Below are positions 21,551 to 21,998 of a stretch of 21,998 nt of DNA, one piece after another. The stretch comes from an uncultured bacterium (lineage in GTDB: Bacteria > Bacillota > Clostridia > Oscillospirales > Acutalibacteraceae): positions 1 to 21,998 of the forward strand of contig CAJMOI010000019.1 in the NCBI GenBank assembly GCA_905215105.1, written 5' to 3'. The notes below the pieces were generated by a model. That model made no database searches, had not been told where the DNA came from, and worked only from the letters and a program-made list of their open reading frames with translations. Numbering within the stretch: position 1 is the first letter of the stretch; every line of letters starts with the position of its first letter. A program made the translations under genes and the position numbers.

Positions 21551-21998
21551 TTAGTCCAGAGTATATTTATGCAAGGGAAAATTCCAGCGATATATTTTTC
21601 GCCGGAGCTCCTGTCCGGTACAGCTTCCGATTTTCAGCAGGCGCTGATAGGAATCTTTTTTCAGCTCGGTCTTCACTGCTGACGGAGAAAACCCGTTTCG
21701 GATCAGGATATCTACACAGTGCATCACTGCCTGAGGAATGCGTCGGCAAACCATCAAGTCAATTAAATGGCTGTTTTGCGCATGTTCACACCAGAGAAGA
21801 TCGCGCACCCGCACCATCGCGTCAATTTCCTGAAAGACTTCTCTGCCGACCGGTTTTGCAGGGGCACGACGCAGTTCCAGTTCCGTCATTCTGACAGGAA
21901 TCGCCGGAGCCTGTACAACATCTTTGGCCCGTAAAAGGCACTTATACAGGAATTCTTCCCCATATCCAAACCGGCAATCACACTGGAACCAGATCTGG
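21551..21998 (-). CDS. Unrecognised protein, C-terminal part (5' end outside window)
   Basis: The frame is open from the right edge of the window to the stop at 21551, giving 148 visible residues; an internal ATG at 21889 is unlikely to be the start because the frame continues upstream with sensible protein (FGYGEEFLYKCLLRAKDVV). I do not recognise the family. The visible part is mostly helical and rich in charged residues, with no membrane segment. It includes CDC near the left edge of the visible region, CEHAQNSHLIDLMVCRRIPQ, and a C-terminal basic stretch GQELRRKIYRWNF. It is followed by a strong terminator, so it ends its own unit. No function is proposed. Confidence 0.75.
   Translation of the reverse strand, partial: QIWFQCDCRFGYGEEFLYKCLLRAKDVVQAPAIPVRMTELELRRAPAKPVGREVFQEIDAMVRVRDLLWCEHAQNSHLIDLMVCRRIPQAVMHCVDILIRNGFSPSAVKTELKKDSYQRLLKIGSCTGQELRRKIYRWNFPLHKYTLD

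Overview
The window carries housekeeping and sporulation-lineage genes of a Gram-positive anaerobe of the class Clostridia. The evidence is an IspH–ribosomal protein S1 fusion, a SpoIIM-like protein beside a Xer recombinase, a YrzE/TIGR04086 membrane protein next to yajC and tgt, a lone DUF1858 protein, a DUF5685 protein, RqcH, and strong GGAGG ribosome binding sites. GC-rich coding DNA on the left points to an Oscillospiraceae-like gut lineage, but that is inference. No tRNA, rRNA, CRISPR array, insertion sequence or prophage was seen, and no gene-free stretch exceeds about 210 bases.

Layout. Positions 1-5752 are all on the plus strand: three consecutive M42 metallo-aminopeptidase genes (the first cut by the window edge), a YnbB-type PLP enzyme of the methionine gamma-lyase family, and ligA. 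They are packed with overlaps or short gaps and end at a strong symmetrical terminator at 5758-5795. Everything to the right is on the minus strand. Reading right to left it contains: a partial unknown gene; a DUF5685 / J-domain / membrane-protein operon; an RpiR regulator, a frameshifted BaiN/HI0933 flavoprotein and cmk; plsC and the ispH-rpsA fusion; a monocistronic DUF1858 gene; trmK, nif3-like, rqcH and tgt; yajC, TIGR04086 and spoIIM-like; and a xerC/xerD-type recombinase.

Main observation. Just upstream of the xer gene, at 6923-6950, lies a 28-bp site with the 11-6-11 architecture of a chromosome-dimer-resolution (dif) site. Its outer arms are perfectly inverted. The two gene blocks converge about 1.1 kb away, as expected where two replichores meet, so this window may contain the replication terminus. 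The symmetric arms and the adjacent recombinase raise the possibility of a self-contained single-recombinase Xer/dif unit like those of streptococci and Helicobacter.

The genes form a mostly translation-centred neighbourhood: tRNA modification (trmK, tgt), ribosome-associated quality control (rqcH), an S1-like protein fused to isoprenoid synthesis (ispH-rpsA), nucleotide and phospholipid supply (cmk, plsC) and protein export (yajC). Near-consensus sigma-A promoters are visible before yajC, plsC and the RpiR gene, and minus-strand intrinsic terminators mark the transcription-unit ends.
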